From the NCBI GenBank assembly GCA_036322855.1, contig AP027924.1, positions 124,001 to 188,000 of the forward strand: 64,000 bases of DNA, read 5' to 3'. Position numbers and translations under genes: made by a program. How positions within the stretch are numbered: position 1 is the stretch's first letter; the number at the start of each line of letters is the position of its first letter. The notes below the pieces were generated by a model. The model had not been told where the DNA came from. It ran no database searches and worked only from the letters and a program-made list of their open reading frames with translations. The stretch is from Improbicoccus pseudotrichonymphae. GTDB lineage: Bacteria > Bacillota > Clostridia > Oscillospirales > Acutalibacteraceae. Positions 22,681-32,530 of this stretch are shown piece after piece.

Positions 22681-24615
22681 ATGTCTGACGAAGGTAAATT
22701 GTTTGCTAAATATGCAGCCGACGACATCCAGGTTCTTGAAGGTTTGGAAGCCGTAAGGAAAAGGCCGGGGATGTACATTGGTTCGACAGGCCCAAAAGGA
22801 TTGCATCATTTAGTTTATGAAATAGTTGATAATTCAATCGATGAAACGCTTGCCGGATTTTGTGATTCGGTTACTGTTGAGATTTTGCCGGAGAATATTA
22901 TAAAAGTCAGAGATAATGGAAGAGGCATACCAGTGGGGATGCATCCTAAAATGAAAGTTCCCGCAGTAACCGTTGTTTTTACGACTTTACACGCCGGAGG
23001 AAAATTTGGCGGAAGCGGTTATAAAATTTCCGGAGGTTTGCATGGAGTGGGTGCGTCCGTTGTAAACGCTTTGTCCGAATGGCTTGAAGTTTTTGTTTAC
23101 GATGGAAGTTTTGTGTACAAACAAAGATTTGAACGTGGGGTTTGTGTTTCCGATTTAGAAAAGATTCCGAATGATGGCAAACGTGGAACTGAAATTATTT
23201 TCAAGGCTGATAAAGAAATTTTCAAAGAAGATGTTGAATACAATTATCTTACTCTGGCTAACAGAATGAGAGAACAGGCATTTCTTAATGCAAGTTTAGA
23301 AATTATTTTGATAGATAGACGTAATGAAGAAGATATAAAAGAAGATGTTTTTAAATACGAAGGCGGTATTTCTACATTTGTAGAGTACATACATAAAAAG
23401 AGGTCTTTGGACGTATTGCATAATGATGTAATTTATATTTCCGGAAAATCTGAAGACCAGTCTGCAAGTGTGGAGATAGCGATACAGTATAACTCGAGTT
23501 ATAACGATCTTATAATTTCTTTTGCCAATAATATACGTACAAATGATGGGGGGACTCACGAAGAGGGATTTCGTTCGGCAGTAACTAAAGTTGTTAATTC
23601 TTATGCCAGATCCTTTAGTTTTCTCAAAGAGAACGATAAAAATTTTTTGGGTGAAGATGTTCGCGAAGGAATTTGTGCAATTGTTAGCGTAAAACTTACA
23701 AATGCACAGTTCGAAGGTCAAACCAAATCCAGGCTTGGAAACAGTGAAATAAAATTTCTTGTAGAGAAAATAGTGAATGATAAATTCAAAGTATATTTAG
23801 AAGAAAATCCCGCAACCGCAAGATCTATAATAGACAAGGTTATGGCAGCCTTTAAAGCAAGAGAAGCGGCGAAAAAGGCGAGAGAATTGGTCAGAAAAAA
23901 GAACATGATGGAAAGTGCTTCTTTACCAGGCAAATTGGCAGATTGTCAGTCTAAAGATCCGGAAAAAACCGAGATATATATCGTTGAAGGAGATTCCGCC
24001 GGAGGTTCTGCCAAAGGGGGGCGCGATAGAAAATTCCAAGCAATTTTACCTTTGTGGGGTAAAATGTTGAATGTAGAAAAAGCAAGGCTCGATAAGATTT
24101 ACGGTAACGAGAAACTAATGCCTGTTATAACGGCATTAGGATGCGGCATAGGCGAAGATTTAGATATAACGAAATTAAGATATCATAAAATAATAATCAT
24201 GGCGGACGCAGATGTCGACGGTTCTCATATCAGAACTTTGTTGTTAACATTCTTTTTCAGATTTATAAGGCCAGTTATAGAATTCGGCCACGTATACATA
24301 GCACGTCCACCTTTGTATCGTATCACCAAAAATAGGAAGCATTACTATGCTTATTCCGATCAAGAAAGAGATAAATTATTGTCTGAACTACAAGGGCAAG
24401 TTGATATTCAAAGATATAAAGGTCTTGGCGAAATGGATTCTGATCAGTTATGGGAAACGACCATGAATCCAGAAACCAGAATTATGCTTAAGATTACGCT
24501 CGAGGATGCCGAAGCGGCTGATTCGGTTTTTACGATTTTGATGGGCGATAAAGTTGAATCCAGAAGAGAATTTATCGAACAAAATGCCAAATATGTGGTC
24601 AATTTGGACGTTTAA
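22681..24615 (+). CDS. gyrB: DNA gyrase subunit B
   Basis: The 644-residue ATPase subunit of gyrase. GHKL ATPase motifs are EIVDNSIDETLAGFC, DNGRGIPVGMHP and GGLHGVGASVVNALS. The TOPRIM region has EGDSAGGSAKGGRDR and DADVDGSHIRTLLLTFF, and the C-terminus contains QRYKGLGEMDSDQLWETTMNP. The length suits a Gram-positive GyrB. No gyrA or recF lies nearby, so the classical dnaA-region order is not kept. Confidence 0.97.
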   Translation: MSDEGKLFAKYAADDIQVLEGLEAVRKRPGMYIGSTGPKGLHHLVYEIVDNSIDETLAGFCDSVTVEILPENIIKVRDNGRGIPVGMHPKMKVPAVTVVFTTLHAGGKFGGSGYKISGGLHGVGASVVNALSEWLEVFVYDGSFVYKQRFERGVCVSDLEKIPNDGKRGTEIIFKADKEIFKEDVEYNYLTLANRMREQAFLNASLEIILIDRRNEEDIKEDVFKYEGGISTFVEYIHKKRSLDVLHNDVIYISGKSEDQSASVEIAIQYNSSYNDLIISFANNIRTNDGGTHEEGFRSAVTKVVNSYARSFSFLKENDKNFLGEDVREGICAIVSVKLTNAQFEGQTKSRLGNSEIKFLVEKIVNDKFKVYLEENPATARSIIDKVMAAFKAREAAKKARELVRKKNMMESASLPGKLADCQSKDPEKTEIYIVEGDSAGGSAKGGRDRKFQAILPLWGKMLNVEKARLDKIYGNEKLMPVITALGCGIGEDLDITKLRYHKIIIMADADVDGSHIRTLLLTFFFRFIRPVIEFGHVYIARPPLYRITKNRKHYYAYSDQERDKLLSELQGQVDIQRYKGLGEMDSDQLWETTMNPETRIMLKITLEDAEAADSVFTILMGDKVESRREFIEQNAKYVVNLDV

Positions 24616-24637
24616 TTTATCTTGGAATTAGATAAAA

Positions 24638-24997
24638 ATGTTAAATATCGGTATCGACATGGTGGAGATAGATAGAATAAGAAAAATTTTAAAAAGAAAT
24701 AAAAATTTTCTTGGCTTTATTTTGGGCGAAATAGAATTTAAGCAATTGGAAAAAAGAAATTTTCCTTGTTCTAGTGTTGCGGCAAATTTTTGTGGTAAGG
24801 AAGCTTTCGTCAAATCAATCGGTTGTGGTATTTTTTCTTTTAATATGAAACATATACAAATAATAAGAAATGAACTTAGTCAACCTGAAATATTGCTGGG
24901 GTCTGAAGTTTCTAAAATTATAGGGAGTAATTTGAGTTTTTCCATAAGCATAACACACACAAAAACAACAGCACTAGCCGTTGTTGTATCATCGTGA
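24638..24997 (+). CDS. acpS: holo-[acyl-carrier-protein] synthase
   Basis: The 119-residue protein matches AcpS, which transfers 4'-phosphopantetheine from CoA to ACP. The metal-binding Asp and Glu are present in GIDMVEIDRIRK and ANFCGKEAFVKSIGCG, and the C-terminal SISITHTKTTALAVV is typical. It is 22 bases after gyrB and convergent with spoIVB. No alr or other usual neighbour is present. Confidence 0.93.
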   Translation: MLNIGIDMVEIDRIRKILKRNKNFLGFILGEIEFKQLEKRNFPCSSVAANFCGKEAFVKSIGCGIFSFNMKHIQIIRNELSQPEILLGSEVSKIIGSNLSFSISITHTKTTALAVVVSS

Positions 24998-25019
24998 TTT
25001 ATAAAAAGTAAAGTTGTTG

Positions 25020-26213
25020 CTATCTTCCGGGATAATACATTTGCAATTTTTCGCAATTAATGGCTAAGTTCTCGGCGAAACTTCCGAATCCCAGCGCAGG
25101 GTCTGAATTGAGGGCACCTGTAAGCACTCCCACCACTCGGTCATCTTGAATAATTGGGCATCCGCTCATTCCTCGCAGTATGCCACCGTATTCTTTCAAA
25201 AGCCTTGGGTCCATAATTTCTATAAATATATTTTGATAATTTCCGTATGTAATTTTTCTAATATAAACTTTATATTTTTCCTGATTGAAAATTAATTCAG
25301 CCCATCCGGTTTTTACCTCTTGTTTAAAAGCTATTGGCATAATTTTGGAATTTTCCGGCCAATAACTTGAACTTTGAAAATAACCATAAACTCCATTTTC
25401 TTGATTTATTTTTAATTCTCCGATCATATTGTTATTTATTATGCTACCTTTCAATTCCCCTACGTTATTTTTGGTAGATTTTTTTATAGAACTAATAAAA
25501 ACCCGATATATTTTACCATTTCCAATTGGCAAAATACTGCCTGTGTATTTGTTTTTAATTCCGTGGCCTAATCCTGTAAAAATTTTTGTATCGTGCAAAA
25601 TAAATGTTATGGTACCTAATCCCGCAGAGCCGTCTATTACCCATAACCCTATTTTATATGTATTTTCACATTTAGATGCTTTCGTTTCAACGCAAAAAGT
25701 TATGTTTTTTCTTTCTAAAGTGATATTTAAAATTTCACCTTTAGAATTTTCAATAAACTCAGTAAATTCTTCCGAAGAATTGATATTTTGATTATTTATT
25801 TTTGTAATAATATCTCCACATTTTATACTTTTATTTAATTTTTCTTCAACATCTACGACCATTACTCCTTCTGTGAAAATTTTTATTCCAAACGGCGTAC
25901 CACACGGAATGGCTATATTTCTTTTTTTAACTTCTAAATTTACATTTTTTATGGGAATACAATTAAAAATTTTAGCTTTTGCTTTTAGATTTGAATTTTC
26001 ATTTGCCGAGGCTAAAACGCTTTTATTGAATTTAGGTTTTATTTTTATTTTCAAAAAACAAATACCGTTCAAACTGATTTCTTCATCATGATTTTCGACG
26101 AAAAAAGTGTCAGGTACTTGTTTCTTCATAAAATTTGTAAATGCAAAAAAACAAATTAAATAAACAAATATTATTAATAAGTATTTCTTATATCTTGCAA
26201 GAAAAAATATCAT
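25020..26213 (-). CDS. spoIVB: SpoIVB sporulation peptidase (S55)
   Basis: The 397-residue protein has an N-terminal membrane anchor (about 8-27), a PDZ domain (about 100-185: GDIITKINNQNI), and the S55 protease domain. His is in FTGLGHGIKNKYTGSILPIG, Asp in EIMDPRLLKEYGG and Ser in RGMSGCPIIQDDRVVG (usually GMSGSP). SpoIVB is secreted from the forespore and triggers activation of pro-sigma-K processing by SpoIVFB. A SpoIVFB-like gene lies about 4.5 kb away in the same minus-strand run. It supports an endospore-forming host. Confidence 0.9.
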   Translation of the reverse strand: MIFFLARYKKYLLIIFVYLICFFAFTNFMKKQVPDTFFVENHDEEISLNGICFLKIKIKPKFNKSVLASANENSNLKAKAKIFNCIPIKNVNLEVKKRNIAIPCGTPFGIKIFTEGVMVVDVEEKLNKSIKCGDIITKINNQNINSSEEFTEFIENSKGEILNITLERKNITFCVETKASKCENTYKIGLWVIDGSAGLGTITFILHDTKIFTGLGHGIKNKYTGSILPIGNGKIYRVFISSIKKSTKNNVGELKGSIINNNMIGELKINQENGVYGYFQSSSYWPENSKIMPIAFKQEVKTGWAELIFNQEKYKVYIRKITYGNYQNIFIEIMDPRLLKEYGGILRGMSGCPIIQDDRVVGVLTGALNSDPALGFGSFAENLAINCEKLQMYYPGR

Positions 26214-26260
26214 GTTAATAACTATGTTTATTTTTTTACTCGAATGACTAATAAAATATC

Positions 26261-27121
26261 TTAGAATTTATTTCTTTCTATAAGAATTAGTAAAAAGTTC
26301 AAAATAAACACCAATATTAATATCACCAAAGCGGTACCGAAAGCAATATTATAGGCGTCGGGTGTGTTTGATTGTTTGGCGCATTGATATAAATGTAGTG
26401 TTAATGTTCTTCCGCTTTTGAATATGTGACTAAATATATTTTTCGGCATTTTATAACCCATGCCGGTTGTGTATATCAAAGCAGATGTTTCGCCCATTAT
26501 TCTTGATGATGCTAATATAATCGACGTTATAATCCCCGAAAAAGAAGACGGTAAAATTACAGTAAGAATTATCTTTAATTTGGATGCACCCAAAGCCTCT
26601 GCGGCTTTTTTATAAGTTACCGGTACTGATTTTAAAGTCTCGGAAGATGATTTAATAACAACGGATAACGAACATAAAATCATTGTCAAACATCCGGACA
26701 AAATCGAAGTACCCAATTTGAAAAAATTACAAAAAACCGCCAAGCCGAATAAACCGTATATAATTGACGGCACCCCCGAAAGCATGTCTATAGCAATGTT
26801 AATTATTTTAGTCAAAATACCATCACGAGCATATTGGGTTAAATATATGGCACTACAAACTCCCAAAGGAATAACAAAAACTAAACTCAAAATTAAGATA
26901 TATAAAGTATTTATAATCATAGGCAAAATACCTTTGTTTTCGGCAAAATATTCTGAATAAATATTAAATACAAATTTTAGCGATACGAATCTAATTCCGT
27001 TCAGAATTATATAAAAAATTATGGAAAAAAATATAAATAAAACCGAAAAAAAGGCAAAGCACATGGTGATTTTAAGAAAAATCTCGCCTAAGTTTAAATT
27101 TTTATTATTTTTTTCAAACAA
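26261..27121 (-). CDS. pstA: phosphate ABC transporter permease PstA
   Basis: The 286-residue integral membrane protein matches PstA: six or so helices and the cytoplasmic EAA loop AAEALGASKLKIILTVILPSSFSGI. It ends the pstS-pstC-pstA run and begins 6 bases after pstC. The ATPase gene pstB, normally next, is absent; spoIVB follows instead. Confidence 0.93.
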   Translation of the reverse strand: MFEKNNKNLNLGEIFLKITMCFAFFSVLFIFFSIIFYIILNGIRFVSLKFVFNIYSEYFAENKGILPMIINTLYILILSLVFVIPLGVCSAIYLTQYARDGILTKIINIAIDMLSGVPSIIYGLFGLAVFCNFFKLGTSILSGCLTMILCSLSVVIKSSSETLKSVPVTYKKAAEALGASKLKIILTVILPSSFSGIITSIILASSRIMGETSALIYTTGMGYKMPKNIFSHIFKSGRTLTLHLYQCAKQSNTPDAYNIAFGTALVILILVFILNFLLILIERNKF

Positions 27122-27127
27122 GTAAAT

Positions 27128-28420
27128 TCACTCTTTATTATTTTTTTTAGACAAAAATGAAAAAAATAAATTTATCACAAAATTTATTGCAAAAAGCACC
27201 AAAGCTATAGCAAACAGTGCTTTTCTATGTAAACCTGATGCATATGACATTTCAAGACTTATGCCGGTAGTCAATAATTTTACAGGCTGAAGAAATTTAA
27301 ACATACTTATAGTATTTCCCGCAACCATTATTATTGCAACACTTTCGCCTATGGCTCTACTCAAACTTAATAACATACCGGCTATTATTCCGCGAAATGC
27401 TGATGGTAAAACCGCTGTGAAAATTGATTTTATTTTTGTTTGCCCCAACGATAAAGCTACTTCCTGATAATCTTCGGGAACAGATTTTATCGCGTCTTTC
27501 GCAAAACTTATAATCGTAGGCAAAATCATTATGCAAAGGACTATTATTACTGAAAGTAAACTGTCGCCTGTGGTATGACCGTAAAATATGAATCTTACCA
27601 ATGGAACTATAATCAACATTCCGAAAAAACCAAAAATAACAGACGGTATACTCATCAAAATTTTTACCATCATTTCGAGAATTAATGTAATTTTACCGGA
27701 AGTATAATATAACAAATATACGGCAAATAATACCGCAAAAGGAGTCGCTAAAATTAAAGCACATATCGAAGATACTATAGAAGAAACTATTAACGGTAGA
27801 ATTCCAAAAATGTTCTCCTTTGGTTTCCAGTCGATTCCTGAAATAAATTCTTTGAATCCAATTTCAACAATCGCAGGCAACCCCATAATGCAAACATAAA
27901 TTCCGATCGAAAATAATATAACTACCGAAATTGAAGACAGAAATTTGAATATAACTTCTTCACCGGAATTTAATTTTTGGAAAAAAAATTTATAACTACA
28001 AAGAAAAAATAAAATAATAAAAGAAATTGAAATCTTATTAAAGTCACATAAATAAATCTTTGAAAAATAATTTACAAAAAAAGTACATGTTAATAATAAA
28101 AATATTGGCACTGAAATAAGAATAAAAAGATTATTTTTTTTAAACAAAAAATATGCGAATAATACTGTACAAAATAACGTTATTACTCCAAGTAATCTCA
28201 AAAACAACGGAAAATAAACAATCTGCCCATCGCAACTAAAGCCACTTAAAAATGGTATCTGCAAAATAGATAAATTATAAAAATTTTCATCAATCCTAAT
28301 TTTGAAAAACGATATAAAATTAATTAAGAATAAATTAAAGAAAACAAACAGAAAAAAATTATAAAAAACGACTTTTTTACTAAGATTGTTTGAATTTTTA
28401 TCATAAACAAAAATATTCAT
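27128..28420 (-). CDS. pstC: phosphate ABC transporter permease PstC, N-terminally extended
   Basis: At 430 residues this is about 120 longer than a typical PstC (300-320). The C-terminal 290 residues carry the permease core and EAA loop (VALSLGQTKIKSIFTAVLPSAFRGI). The extension adds several hydrophobic helices (about residues 20-155) not expected in PstC. The start at 28420 is ATG with GGGAACAGCAG upstream. It lies between pstS and pstA. Confidence 0.88.
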   Translation of the reverse strand: MNIFVYDKNSNNLSKKVVFYNFFLFVFFNLFLINFISFFKIRIDENFYNLSILQIPFLSGFSCDGQIVYFPLFLRLLGVITLFCTVLFAYFLFKKNNLFILISVPIFLLLTCTFFVNYFSKIYLCDFNKISISFIILFFLCSYKFFFQKLNSGEEVIFKFLSSISVVILFSIGIYVCIMGLPAIVEIGFKEFISGIDWKPKENIFGILPLIVSSIVSSICALILATPFAVLFAVYLLYYTSGKITLILEMMVKILMSIPSVIFGFFGMLIIVPLVRFIFYGHTTGDSLLSVIIVLCIMILPTIISFAKDAIKSVPEDYQEVALSLGQTKIKSIFTAVLPSAFRGIIAGMLLSLSRAIGESVAIIMVAGNTISMFKFLQPVKLLTTGISLEMSYASGLHRKALFAIALVLFAINFVINLFFSFLSKKNNKE

Positions 28421-28435
28421 CTGCTGTTCCCTTAA

Positions 28436-29320
28436 TTAGATTACAGGTATTAATTTTTCATTTTCTATTATCTCTTTTGCTTTATCTGATTTTATAAATT
28501 CGAACCATTTTTCTATTATATAATTATTATCGTTATATACTTGAATGAAAGGACGTATTATCGGATAAAGTCTATTCTTTAAATTTACATTATTACACTC
28601 TATTCCATTGATTTTCAATATTCTGACATTGTTATTATTAACAGAAGGATAAGAGACAAACCCTATGGCGTCTTTATCGCTTGCAACCCTTGAAACAATA
28701 TCCCCTGATTCAGGCAATTCAATTTCAGCTTTTAATTTTTTTGGAGTATAGAAAGCATTCCGAAACGCTTCTCGAGTTCCCGAAGCCTCTTCCCTTCCTA
28801 TGGTCGTTATTTTAACATTTTCATTTGTAAAAATTTGCCAATTATTAATTTTTCTTGTGAAAATATCGGCTATCTCTTGTAAGCTTAAATTTTCTATGGG
28901 ATTTCTTTTGTTGACTATTACAACCACAGCATCGTATGCAATAATGTTTTTTTTTATTTTTTTAGATTCTTCTTCCGGAGTTAAATAACGCGAAATATCC
29001 CCTAAATTATAATTTCCATTAATAACCTCATTTATGGCAGCTCCGGAACCAGTTTCGGATTTTTCGTACAAATAATCTCCGTTATAATTTTCAGAGAATT
29101 TTTCTCCTAAAACATTTAGTAATCTGCTCATGGAGGTCGAACCAGTAGAAGTTAAAGTGTATCTTTGACGATTTTCATCTTTGTTTATATTTAACGGATC
29201 GATTATGACACTAAACCTAAAGCTAATAAAAACAAATGCAGATAAAAGCAATAACAAAAACAGAGTTTTTACTAAAATATTTTTTATGGTATTATGCGTA
29301 AATGCTTTTAAGTGTATCAC
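28436..29320 (-). CDS. pstS: phosphate-binding protein PstS
   Basis: The 294-residue substrate-binding protein has a single N-terminal membrane helix (about 13-35) and no lipobox Cys, so it is likely membrane-tethered. Phosphate-site features include LTSTGSTSMSRLL, SETGSGAAINEV and IGREEASGTREAFRNAF. The GTG start at 29320 overlaps the end of the upstream gene by 29 bases and is preceded by TAGGGATAA. Confidence 0.92.
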   Translation of the reverse strand: MIHLKAFTHNTIKNILVKTLFLLLLLSAFVFISFRFSVIIDPLNINKDENRQRYTLTSTGSTSMSRLLNVLGEKFSENYNGDYLYEKSETGSGAAINEVINGNYNLGDISRYLTPEEESKKIKKNIIAYDAVVVIVNKRNPIENLSLQEIADIFTRKINNWQIFTNENVKITTIGREEASGTREAFRNAFYTPKKLKAEIELPESGDIVSRVASDKDAIGFVSYPSVNNNNVRILKINGIECNNVNLKNRLYPIIRPFIQVYNDNNYIIEKWFEFIKSDKAKEIIENEKLIPVI

Positions 29321-30524
29321 TTATCCCTACTTTATTTTTTTCTAAACAATTTAGTGAAAATATGACTTGGCCGCATACGTTCTTCAATTTTCTATTCAAT
29401 TTTATTTGTTCGACCAATTCTTTGCAATTTTTAAAACTGTCAAAAGGTGAATTTTCATCAAATCTGTACCCTGCTTGACCTATTAACAATTTAACGTTTG
29501 TGCCTTGGACGGCAGTGTTCCACCATTTGGCAAGTTTTTTATAATCGGCCTTTTCAAAATCTATATGCCAATAAATTTGAGGTATTATATAATCAACATA
29601 ATTTCTGGTTACCCAAAGTAAAGTGTCACAGTAAATAGTATAATAGCTCTCCAACCCTCCTGTGCCGGCACCGCCTTCTTTAATCCCGTTTTTCCAAATT
29701 GCAAACGGACTTACACTTAACGTGTTATTTTTATCTATTTTTTTTATGATCATGTATGTTTTCTTTAAAAATTCATTTATATTTTCTCTTCTAAAATCAG
29801 ATAATTCGCGGCCTTTACCATACAATTCATATTCGTTTTTATCGTAGGTATCTTCTGCATTGATTTGAGGATAGGGATAAAAATAATCATCCATATGAAT
29901 GGGAGTATTATATCTTTTTACCAAATATTCAACTTCGTTTGTAATTATTTTTATAACGCTCGGCTCGCCTGGATTAAGAAAATATGTATTGCCGTATTTT
30001 ACAATCCATTCCTTGTGATATTTTAGCAAATTCTTTTCGGGCAATTTTTCGATATATTCGTCTATACTAAAAGAAGCGTCAACATCCCCCTTTTCATTAA
30101 TCAACAAAAACGGATTAATCCACGCTTCTAAAACTATGTCTCTTTTTTTGCATTCTTCTCTCATAAACAAAAGCGGATCGTATTTAGGGTCTTTACCTAA
30201 CTCTCCGGTTAAATATTTCGACCACGGCCAAAATTCAGAGACGTATAAAGCATCGCAACGCGGTCTTATTTGAAAATAAACTCTATTTATTCCCAAAGAT
30301 TTAATTAAATCTAAATCTTTTATTAATTCTTGTTTTTGTTCTAGTTCCCCTGAGGTTTTGGGCCAATTCGAATTTTTTACCGTAGCTATCCAAACCCCGC
30401 GAATCTCGTCCGCTTTTGGTTTATTAATAGATAAGCACAACAACACTGAAAAAAGAAAAACAAAAAAGACAAAAGAAAAAAAGCTACTTCTGGTTTTATT
30501 GTCACTATCTAAACTCGACGTCAT
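29292..30524 (-). CDS. GHL10-type (YngK/DUF187) glycoside-hydrolase-like protein
   Basis: The chosen ATG at 30524 follows GGTGGAGAAAG; the longer frame starts inside the upstream gene. About 410 residues: N-terminal membrane or signal segment (about 14-35), then EIRGVWIATVKNSNWP, the family opening, with LGINRVYFQIRPRCDALY, VLEAWINPFLL, FLNPGEPSVIKII, MDDYFYPYP and YVDYIIPQIYWHI. The family is a (beta/alpha)8 barrel active on cell-wall or surface polysaccharides. It is directly upstream of pstS and overlaps it. Confidence 0.88.
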   Translation of the reverse strand: MTSSLDSDNKTRSSFFSFVFFVFLFSVLLCLSINKPKADEIRGVWIATVKNSNWPKTSGELEQKQELIKDLDLIKSLGINRVYFQIRPRCDALYVSEFWPWSKYLTGELGKDPKYDPLLFMREECKKRDIVLEAWINPFLLINEKGDVDASFSIDEYIEKLPEKNLLKYHKEWIVKYGNTYFLNPGEPSVIKIITNEVEYLVKRYNTPIHMDDYFYPYPQINAEDTYDKNEYELYGKGRELSDFRRENINEFLKKTYMIIKKIDKNNTLSVSPFAIWKNGIKEGGAGTGGLESYYTIYCDTLLWVTRNYVDYIIPQIYWHIDFEKADYKKLAKWWNTAVQGTNVKLLIGQAGYRFDENSPFDSFKNCKELVEQIKLNRKLKNVCGQVIFSLNCLEKNKVGISDTLKSIYA

Positions 30525-30555
30525 CTTTCTCCACCACAATAATTTATCATTTATT

Positions 30556-31196
30556 TTAACCAAAAACTATCTTTTTATTAGGCTCATTCTTCACTAGAAA
30601 TGATATCAGATAGAAACTTAAAATCAACAAAGAAAAATTAAATCCCGAATTAATCAAAACATAAAAACCTAGAACTGATAAAGGTATCAAGAAACCGATC
30701 GAGGTAAAAAAAAAATTTTTTCGGAATTATGTAAGCTAATTTTTTTCTTTAACAAAATTAAAAAAATTTGTCCTCCGTCTAAAGAAGATATTGGCAACAA
30801 ATTCAAAGCTCCTATTAATAAATTTTCTATTACTATAAATTTAAGAATCACTGACTTAAAAATATAAAAGAAAATTAAAGAAATAATCGCGACTAAAAAA
30901 TTAAAAACAGAACCAGATATTAGAATTAACAAGTTATCTTTATAATTTACAAAATTATTGTTTACTATATCAATGCTGAAAAGCTCTATCCTGACTTCCT
31001 TTATAAATTCGTTGTTTTTGAGATTCAAATGTCTTGAAATCATTAAAATATGGCCTAACTCATGAATTAACGTCGAAATCAAAGCTATGAACAGCCTATC
31101 GTGAGATTTGCTGTTGATTAACGCCAACGCCAAAAAAGCAACAAAATAAAAACTTATAGAAAATTTGGTATTGTAAATCTTAAAAATAAAACTCAA
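30556..31196 (-). pseudogene. SpoIVFB-like M50 site-2 metalloprotease, frameshifted at a poly-A/T run
   Basis: The first frame (to 30687) gives 169 residues with the catalytic LISTLIHELGHILMIS and the second metal motif NLLPISSLDGGQ, both M50 hallmarks, plus several membrane helices. The product derails at a run of ten A on the + strand (about 30707-30716). A shifted frame continues as hydrophobic IGFLIPLSVLGFYVLI and stops at 30556, which would complete the protein. This is either a real inactivating slip, a slippage-tolerated site or a sequencing error. SpoIVFB processes pro-sigma-K under control of SpoIVB. Start: TTG at 31196. Confidence 0.7.
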
Positions 31197-31240
31197 CTGC
31201 CTTATAATAAGTTAAATTCAATTCAATTCTCACATGCATT

Positions 31241-32524
31241 CTAATATTTACATTTGTAAAAAATGTCAAGCTCTTTTGTTCTTCTCATTAAAAGTCCTAA
31301 CACACATTTGTTTCCCGCATGATGATAACTTAGAAACCATTTTGAAAACTCCTCGATATTAATATTTCCTAGATTATATAATGGCACTAAAAATTTATTG
31401 CTGCAAAAGCCTATAATCCCGTCTTTTTCTATCTTTGTCCAATTTTCAAAAATATCAACAACTCTGACAATTTCATTATTATGTAATTTTAGTATTACAT
31501 TACTATCGGTTGAGGCTTTTTCTCTCACGTTAAGGAAAGTTTCTACGTTTACTTTCTTAAAATCGGTATTAATTTTTTTTGTATCTAAAATTGTATTTAT
31601 GATTTTAACATCAGAATTAATCCAATTTGTTCCAACATTATAGCTAAAACTAACCAAAGCATCGAATTGATTTTGGGTACAAATTATATTGTTTTTCATT
31701 AGAAAATCATTAATTTTTCTAGAAACAAATTTATTTACGTGATCTTTTAATAGAATAAAAGCTTCTATTCTGGGTATTTCGTTATAAAAAACTTCTCCGG
31801 GGTATATGACCTTGCCGTAACCTATGGTTGCGACGTCTACAATATCGAAATAAATTCTCGACGAAAATCCCTCGTGGCCCATTATAAATCTAACTCCGCC
31901 GGCGCTTATATCTTTCGGAGCAAAAAAACGATCTGAATTTTTTACGGCACGTAAACCATATATTCCGCTTTCTACCCATAAATCATCCTTCAGAACAAAT
32001 ATTTTCATACGATATTCATTCTCTGGCAAATTATCCAAATAAACGTTCCAAACAAAAACCCCGCTGTCTTCGAATTTTTTATCTGTTATAAATTCGTTTT
32101 TATTAACTTTATCCAGCAAAAGCTTAATTTTTGTTATGTTCGTATCACAGGGTGTGGTCACATAAACATTCAGCCTAGAAATAACATCGTACTCTTCGTT
32201 GTCAACAAGAAAAAACCTGATGTTTTTCTTGGGAATAACACTAATATTTATGGTTGTTTTTGTATTTGAAATTTTGTTTTGAAACGCAACCTTAGTATTA
32301 CCCTCTTTCAAGGCGGTCAAAACCCCAAAGTCATCGATACGCAGAATCTTTTCGTCATAAATTTTCTCAAAATTTTTATTTCTGCAGTAAAGTTTACCCA
32401 AAAATAAAGACTGACCTAACTCCAAAACGTACGATGACAATAAAGAAGAACCGTTACCCAATACAGAATTTAAATTTCCAAAAAAGACAAATGAAGTAAA
32501 CAAAAAAAACAAAAAATTTTTCAA
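31241..32524 (-). CDS. secreted GH24 (phage-type) lysozyme with SH3b domain
   Basis: The 427-residue protein has a signal peptide (first 23 residues). An N-terminal region of about 190 residues resembles Ig/beta-sandwich modules. The muramidase domain follows: GGVRFIMGHEGFSSRIYFD, then VATIGYGKVI with the catalytic Glu in GHEG, then FDALVSFSYNVGTNW. A bacterial SH3 domain follows (VNVREKASTDSN, VVDIFENWTKIE). It probably cleaves peptidoglycan outside the cell, perhaps during sporulation given its neighbours. It is 6 bases downstream of the HPr-like gene. Confidence 0.87.
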   Translation of the reverse strand: MKNFLFFLFTSFVFFGNLNSVLGNGSSLLSSYVLELGQSLFLGKLYCRNKNFEKIYDEKILRIDDFGVLTALKEGNTKVAFQNKISNTKTTINISVIPKKNIRFFLVDNEEYDVISRLNVYVTTPCDTNITKIKLLLDKVNKNEFITDKKFEDSGVFVWNVYLDNLPENEYRMKIFVLKDDLWVESGIYGLRAVKNSDRFFAPKDISAGGVRFIMGHEGFSSRIYFDIVDVATIGYGKVIYPGEVFYNEIPRIEAFILLKDHVNKFVSRKINDFLMKNNIICTQNQFDALVSFSYNVGTNWINSDVKIINTILDTKKINTDFKKVNVETFLNVREKASTDSNVILKLHNNEIVRVVDIFENWTKIEKDGIIGFCSNKFLVPLYNLGNINIEEFSKWFLSYHHAGNKCVLGLLMRRTKELDIFYKCKY

Positions 32525-32530
32525 TGATTT

